Assembly: GCA_035384565.1 (NCBI GenBank)
Contig: DAOOIT010000020.1
Span: 27,688-91,687, forward strand
Reading direction: 5' to 3'
DNA: 64,000 nucleotides
DNA from: Planctomycetota bacterium
GTDB lineage: Bacteria; Planctomycetota; PUPC01; DSUN01
Shown here: positions 59,579-64,000 of the stretch, in pieces
Position numbering within the stretch: position 1 is the stretch's first letter
Layout of the letters: each line of letters opens with the position of its first letter
The notes under the pieces: model-generated
Told to the model about the DNA's origin: nothing
Seen by the model: only the letters and a program-made list of their open reading frames with translations
Database searches by the model: none
Made by a program: the position numbers and the translations under genes

Positions 59579-61698
59579 GCGTTGAGCAGGCGAAGGACGG
59601 CATCCGGTGAGGCGACTCCTGCCTCCACCGCGAAGAGGGCCTCGGCGTTCGCGGCCCGATAGCCGTCCGCGGCGGGCGCCAGGCGCTTCGCCGCCTCCTC
59701 CGCAGGCATCGGGCGCCTGGCCGAGCCCACGGTGTCCGCCCACAGCAACGGCCGCGGTGCCCAGAGGACCAGCCACTGCGGCACGTCGCCCACCTTCAGC
59801 ACATTCGGCGCGTAGGCCCATTGCGGGAGGGGCAGCGGATCGGCGATGGCGAGGGCCAGGCCTCCCATCGCGCCTTCCACCACTCCGGCGGCAAGGTCAT
59901 CCGAGAGCGCCCCGGCAAGGGCGGCGATCCACCCGACGGCCCCTCGCGCGACCACAGCAACCCGCTCCGCGCCCTGCGCCTTCAGGTAGCGGGCGGCGCA
60001 CAGGACATCCCAGGCCTGTTGAGCGAGAAGCGGACGGCCGAGCAGCACGGCGTCGCTGGCGCAGTGGTTGAGGTTGACGCGGCCCTCGCCGAGCGCCCGA
60101 GGCTCCAGCGCCAGCACGGGGAGGCCCGCCTCCAGCAGCCCACGAACGACCGGCGACACGCGCGCCGCCGCTTTGCCGCCGTCGTCGAGGACGATGGCGG
60201 CGGGACCATTAGCCACCACTTGCCTGGGATGGATGAGAAGCGCGGGGACCTCCAGCGGCGGCGCGACTTCGGTGGCGAGGGCAAGGCGCTCGATCTGGTG
60301 GCCCTGCCACTCGAACTTGCCCAACTCGCGAGCAGCCGGCGGAGGGGGGGCGGGCGGGCCGCCGAGCGTCTCCCAGAGCTTCGCCCGCAAGGCCTTGGCC
60401 CAAGCCGCATAGAGGGCGGGTTCGCTCGGCACCCTCGCGTAGCCGGCCGCGAGACGCTCGGCTTCGGCCCGGACCAGATCCACGTAGCTCCGGGCGCCCT
60501 CGGGCAGGCGCCCCTCCTTCAGGCAGAAGAGGTCTGGGCAGCCGGGCTTGTCGGGCGCCACCGTCGGCTCGGGCAGGGGCGAGCCGTCGCCTATGCCGAG
60601 GAGCCACCGAGCCAGCCAGCCGCAGGCGGCCTCGCGCAGCGGCTGCGCCCAGCCGTGGGGCAGTTCGGCCTCGAAGAGCCGCACGCGGTCTGCGGCGCCC
60701 GCAAAGGCGTAGAGTCTGCCTGCTCTCTCAATCGTCTGGCGGGCGCCGGCGATGGGAAAGATGCCGTCCTTCGCCCCATTCGCGGCGAGGAATGGGCGGG
60801 GCGCGTTCAGGCCGACGATCTCGAACTGCTCCATCTGGCGGAGGATGCCGGGCATGTGGTTGCAGATGCAGTGGTCGCCGCCGTCCTTCACCCAGGCGTG
60901 GTAGGAGCACACGAAGCAGCAGGCGGCCCCTGCGGCAACCCGGGGCTCCAGGGGCATGGTGTAGAAGGTGTTCTCGCCGCCGCCCGAGTTGCCCGTGAGG
61001 CCGAGGCGCTGCGGGTCAACGTCGGGCCGGCTCACCAGGTAATCCACGCAGCGAATCGTGTCCCAGGTGATGAAGCCCTCATTGGTCCAGCCCACCAGGA
61101 GCGCGGGATAGCCGACCGCGTGCGAGTAACCGGGCAGCTTCCGCTCGCCTTGCCCGATCGGGTCGTAGGAGAGAACGAGGAAGCCGTGCGCGACGAGGGC
61201 CAATTGCCCCGTGCGATAGAGCGGGTAGTTCTTGCCGTCGGGGATCGCATGGCCCGGCACCACAATGACAGCCGGCTTGCGCGCGGGGCCGCGCCTGGGC
61301 ACGTAGACGTTGGCGGTGACGTAGAAGCCCGGGCGGCTCTCGAAGACCACGTTCTCGATGGTGTAGGTGTCGCGCTCCGCTCGCCCTGTCACGCGGGCGT
61401 TCAGCGGCGTGCGCTCGGGCCAGGGCTTGAGGCCGAGAGCGCGCTGAAGGGCATCGGCAGTCCCGTTGCGCCGCTCCGCCCATTCCTCTCTCGTGGCGGG
61501 GTCGGCCCTCGTGCCACACAGGGCGAGGCACGCCTCGATGTTGAAGCGTAGAGCGTCGGCCGAGGCAGGGAGCTTGCCCTCGAACACCCGCCACGTTGCA
61601 TCGTCAGCCATGGTTTCCTTGTCCTTGCCTGCATCGGGTTGTGCGGCGAGCGCAACCAGCATGGGAGCGAGAAGAATCAGGGCCACTTGCGTCCACAT
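59560..61698 (-). CDS. Secreted two-domain alpha/beta hydrolase (acetyl-xylan-esterase-like)
   Basis: The protein is 712 aa with a signal peptide (MWTQVALILLAPMLVALAA). Domain 1 (about 100-370) has PAVIVVPGHAIPDGKNY, SYDPIGQGER and the nucleophile elbow GLTGNSGGGENT, with an acid-side candidate in ANGAKDGIFP and a His in ELPHGW. It resembles the acetyl-xylan-esterase-like (abhydrolase_7) group. Domain 2 (about 480-690) repeats the fold (PAAIVLDDGGKAA, LALEPRALGEGR), but where the nucleophile elbow should be it reads VVARGAVGW, without Ser. So it is probably one active and one degenerate domain. Promoter at 61741-61769. Confidence 0.8.
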   Translation of the reverse strand: MWTQVALILLAPMLVALAAQPDAGKDKETMADDATWRVFEGKLPASADALRFNIEACLALCGTRADPATREEWAERRNGTADALQRALGLKPWPERTPLNARVTGRAERDTYTIENVVFESRPGFYVTANVYVPRRGPARKPAVIVVPGHAIPDGKNYPLYRTGQLALVAHGFLVLSYDPIGQGERKLPGYSHAVGYPALLVGWTNEGFITWDTIRCVDYLVSRPDVDPQRLGLTGNSGGGENTFYTMPLEPRVAAGAACCFVCSYHAWVKDGGDHCICNHMPGILRQMEQFEIVGLNAPRPFLAANGAKDGIFPIAGARQTIERAGRLYAFAGAADRVRLFEAELPHGWAQPLREAACGWLARWLLGIGDGSPLPEPTVAPDKPGCPDLFCLKEGRLPEGARSYVDLVRAEAERLAAGYARVPSEPALYAAWAKALRAKLWETLGGPPAPPPPAARELGKFEWQGHQIERLALATEVAPPLEVPALLIHPRQVVANGPAAIVLDDGGKAAARVSPVVRGLLEAGLPVLALEPRALGEGRVNLNHCASDAVLLGRPLLAQQAWDVLCAARYLKAQGAERVAVVARGAVGWIAALAGALSDDLAAGVVEGAMGGLALAIADPLPLPQWAYAPNVLKVGDVPQWLVLWAPRPLLWADTVGSARRPMPAEEAAKRLAPAADGYRAANAEALFAVEAGVASPDAVLRLLNAQSRAK

Positions 61699-61740
61699 GG
61701 CTTCCCCCTGAAGCAGTTCGCCTCATCCTTCCGCTCCGCG

Positions 61741-61769
61741 AGTATAGATAGGTGTCTGGTTGTGCGCAA
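61741..61769 (-). promoter_or_regulatory. Predicted promoter of the two-domain hydrolase gene
   Basis: Minus strand: -35 TTGCGC (61764-61769), 17-bp spacer, -10 TATACT (61741-61746). Confidence 0.6.
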
Positions 61770-61783
61770 GCGGTTTCCCCTGG

Positions 61784-61812
61784 TTGACATGCGGGCGGGA
61801 ATCGCGAGAATC
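61784..61812 (+). promoter_or_regulatory. Predicted promoter of the histidine phosphatase gene
   Basis: -35 TTGACA (61784-61789), 17-bp spacer, -10 AGAATC (61807-61812). It is divergent from the hydrolase promoter. Confidence 0.45.
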
Positions 61813-61865
61813 ACAAGGCGCCGGCACTCGCCCCAACGCGCCTGTACAGAGGAGCCTGTCCCGCA

Positions 61866-62516
61866 ATGAAGCTGATGCTGATCCGACACGGCGACCCCGA
61901 CTATGCGAACGACGCGCTCACGCCGCTGGGGCACGAGCAGGCCCGGCAGCTCGCCGAAGCTCTGGCCAACGTTCGCCTGGATGCGCTCTTCGCCTCTCCC
62001 CTGGGGCGCGCGCAGCTCACGGCGGCTTACACGTCGCGGCGCAAAGGCATGGCCATCACCACGCTCCCCTGGCTTCGCGAGCTGAATGGCAACTACGGTG
62101 CCGCGCTGTGGGCGTGGAACCTGAGTGGCAGCGCGACTTTTGCGAACGGCCACCGCTTCACGGTGGACGACTGGCCCGCGCACGTGCCCTATGGAGCGCA
62201 CATGCCGCCGGTGGCCTCAGAGTTCTGGCAGACCTTCGATGCGTTTCTGGCCACCCTCGGCTACCCGCGCAGCGGCCTCGGCTATCGCGCGGTCGAGGGA
62301 GACGAGCGCACCCTCGCCTTCTTCTGCCACGCCGGCGTGATCCTCACGCTGTTGGCCCACCTGCTCCACATCCCGCTGCCCATCGTCTACGCACAGTTCG
62401 CGTGCGACCCCGCGAGCCGCACGACTCTGCGGTTCGAGGCGGCCGATGGTTTCGGCATATTCCGTCTCGAGGCCCTCAACGACCTTTCGCATACCCTTGT
62501 GCCGCCGGTTGCGTGA
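61866..62516 (+). CDS. Histidine phosphatase family protein
   Basis: The protein is 216 aa. The N-terminal MKLMLIRHGDPDY supplies the RHG phosphohistidine motif, ASPLGRAQLTA the conserved Arg, and FFCHAGVILTLLAHLL the second catalytic His. LTPLGHEQARQLAEAL is the typical second element. The substrate (phosphosugar, cobalamin precursor or other) is not evident. It is followed by the ADP-ribosylglycohydrolase gene, whose own promoter overlaps the 3' end. Confidence 0.88.
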   Translation: MKLMLIRHGDPDYANDALTPLGHEQARQLAEALANVRLDALFASPLGRAQLTAAYTSRRKGMAITTLPWLRELNGNYGAALWAWNLSGSATFANGHRFTVDDWPAHVPYGAHMPPVASEFWQTFDAFLATLGYPRSGLGYRAVEGDERTLAFFCHAGVILTLLAHLLHIPLPIVYAQFACDPASRTTLRFEAADGFGIFRLEALNDLSHTLVPPVA

Positions 62517-62537
62517 GGCGTCCTGCGCCCTTACAAT
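62509..62537 (+). promoter_or_regulatory. Predicted promoter of the ADP-ribosylglycohydrolase gene
   Basis: -35 TTGCGT (62509-62514), 17-bp spacer, -10 TACAAT (62532-62537). The -35 overlaps the stop region of the upstream gene. Confidence 0.45.
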
Positions 62538-62588
62538 GCCAGGCGCTCTCATGCAGTCGCTCCCCTTGGCCCAGGAGGACATGGCAGC

Positions 62589-63950
62589 ATGGCAAAGGAA
62601 TTGCGGAACGTGTGGCTCTGGCTCTCGTCGGGCGACCTGCGCACAGAACTGCGGCAACTCGAGGACGAGGGACGCGACACCTCGCGCTTCAGGGCGAAGC
62701 TCGAGCGCCTAGCCGCCCTTGGCGACGAGCAGCTCTTCCTGCCGGCCAACCAGGAGAAGGTCGGGGCGCTGCTCGACGCCGCCCAGAAGCTCCCCATGCG
62801 GAAAGGCTACGCGTTCGACGAGCCGTCCGATCTCCCGGGCATCCGCAGGCGGCGCCCCCGCGGGCCGCGTCGCTTCGCCCAGCGGCTCTCGGATAAGGCC
62901 CTCCTCGACCGCATCATGGGCGCATGGCTCGGCCGCTGCGTGGGCTGCCTCCTCGGCAAGGCGGCGGAAGGCGTTCGCACGGGCGAGTTCTGGCCCTTCC
63001 TTCAGCTCACCGGGCAGTTCCCTATCGCCGACTATATCCGCTTCGGCGCCAGGGGGAAGGCGGCGAAGCAATTCCCGCAGTTCGCCCGCCGCGCCTGGTG
63101 CGACAACATTGACCACATGCCGATTGACGACGACACGAACTACACGACCACCGGCTATCTGATCGTGAAGCAGCACGGTGCGGACTTCACGCCGGCCGAT
63201 GTGGCGCAGTTCTGGATGGGCAACCTGCCGCTCCTGGCCACCTGCACTGCCGAGAGGGTGGCCTACCGCAACTTCGCCCTCCAGGTCCAGCCGCCGGCCA
63301 GCGGCAGCTTTCGCAACCCGTACCGCGAGTGGATCGGGGCGCAGATTCGCGCCGACGCCTTCGGCTACCTCAGCGTGGGCAACCCGGAGCGTGCCGCCGA
63401 ATTCGCCTGGCGCGACGCCTGCATTTCCCACATCAAGAACGGCATCTATGGGGAGATGCTCATGGCCGCGATGATCGCCGCCGCCCCGTACTGCGACGAT
63501 CCCACCGTGGTCGTCCAGGTGGGCCTCTCGGAAATCCCCAAGACCAGCCGCCTCTACCGCGATCTGGCCGAGGTGTGCGACTGGTATCGCCAGGGGCTCT
63601 CCTACGACGATGCCGTTGCGATGATCCACGACAAGTGGGATGAAACGGTCGGGCACGACTGGTGCCACACGAACTCCAACGCCGCCATCTGCGTGGCCGC
63701 GCTGCTGTGGGGCGACGGCGACTTCGGCGCGAGCATCTGCCGCGCCGTCCAGCCCTGCTTCGACACCGACTGCAACGGGGCGACCGTCGGCTCCATCGTC
63801 GGCATGATGCTCGGCGCCAAGGCGCTGCCAGCGAAGTGGACCGGGAAGCTCCACAACACGCTCAAGACCAGCCTCAAAGGGCACGAGACGGTCGAGATCA
63901 CAGGGATTGCGCGCGACACGTTTGACCTTTTCAAGAAGATCCAGGGCTAG
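62589..63950 (+). CDS. ADP-ribosylglycohydrolase family (DraG-like) protein
   Basis: The protein is 453 aa. An N-terminal helical extension of about 110 residues, rich in charged residues (LSSGDLRTELRQLEDEGRD), precedes the DraG-like domain. That domain begins LLDRIMGAWLGRCVGCLLGKAAEG. Metal-binding motifs are DDDTNYTT and, near the end, FDTDCNGATVGSIVGMMLGA. The substrate is unknown; many planctomycete homologues act on small ADP-ribosylated or inositol-like compounds rather than nitrogenase reductase. Nothing beyond its stop is recognisable in the last 50 nt. Confidence 0.87.
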   Translation: MAKELRNVWLWLSSGDLRTELRQLEDEGRDTSRFRAKLERLAALGDEQLFLPANQEKVGALLDAAQKLPMRKGYAFDEPSDLPGIRRRRPRGPRRFAQRLSDKALLDRIMGAWLGRCVGCLLGKAAEGVRTGEFWPFLQLTGQFPIADYIRFGARGKAAKQFPQFARRAWCDNIDHMPIDDDTNYTTTGYLIVKQHGADFTPADVAQFWMGNLPLLATCTAERVAYRNFALQVQPPASGSFRNPYREWIGAQIRADAFGYLSVGNPERAAEFAWRDACISHIKNGIYGEMLMAAMIAAAPYCDDPTVVVQVGLSEIPKTSRLYRDLAEVCDWYRQGLSYDDAVAMIHDKWDETVGHDWCHTNSNAAICVAALLWGDGDFGASICRAVQPCFDTDCNGATVGSIVGMMLGAKALPAKWTGKLHNTLKTSLKGHETVEITGIARDTFDLFKKIQG

Positions 63951-64000
63951 GAGCCTGTCCAAGAATCCCCGTGGGCTGCGTTGCCGGCGCCAGCGGGGCG

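Overview
This is a 64 kb, high-GC stretch of a bacterial chromosome. It most likely comes from a Planctomycetota-type organism, possibly a metagenome-assembled one. The main reasons are a large secreted protein with an N-terminal LEPR-xLL signature, several secreted glycan-active proteins with GH20b/DUF4838-like N-terminal domains, PQQ-like propeller and sugar-isomerase TIM-barrel proteins, and intergenic hairpin repeats. Predicted promoters are sigma-70-like: -35 TTGACN or TTGCGC, a spacer of about 17 bp, and -10 TATACT/TATAAT. Many operon joints are 4-nt ATGA stop/start overlaps. No rRNA, tRNA, CRISPR array or transposase gene was recognised.

Layout. 0.5-4.2 kb: giant LEPR-xLL/SBBP-repeat surface protein. 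4.2-9 kb: pseudouridine synthases and a fabF-acpP pair. 9-12 kb: HisJ-type histidinol phosphatase, a radical SAM protein and a siroheme decarboxylase pair (ahbA/ahbB). 12-13 kb: degenerate secreted phosphoesterase-like protein. 13.2-22 kb: complete nine-gene V-type ATPase operon (F-I-K-E-C-G-A-B-D order in ntp nomenclature) whose K subunit carries the Na+ ligands. 22.6-25 kb: secreted GH89-like protein. 25-32.5 kb: SpoIIE phosphatase, then an aminotransferase-rnfC-rnfD-rnfG-scpB-folP operon. 32.5-35 kb: four-domain CoA-disulfide-reductase/rhodanese/TusA/DsrE fusion. 35.7-39.2 kb: DUF4838 lipoprotein, ECF sigma factor and zinc-finger anti-sigma factor in one coupled operon. 39.3-41.8 kb: phytase and alpha-L-fucosidase. 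42.4-47.6 kb: hom, two degraded glycine-decarboxylase-like genes, and serA. 47.6-48.7 kb: alanine dehydrogenase. 48.8-54.8 kb: hypothetical protein, PqqD-like protein, MacB-type ABC transporter, GAF-GGDEF cyclase and sialidase. 55.5-64 kb: TIM-barrel proteins, glyoxalase, PQQ-like propeller, two-domain alpha/beta hydrolase, histidine phosphatase and ADP-ribosylglycohydrolase.

The genes suggest a (facultatively) anaerobic glycan degrader with Na+-linked bioenergetics (Rnf plus Na+-type V-ATPase), siroheme-dependent haem synthesis, and secreted fucosidase, sialidase, N-acetylglucosaminidase-like and phytase activities. The most unusual items are the GcvPA/GcvPB homologues that have lost their catalytic motifs inside a Hom/SerA operon; a roughly 245-bp palindromic element present twice with flanking direct repeats; a hairpin family whose stem changes are compensated; and the coupled DUF4838-sigma-anti-sigma operon.
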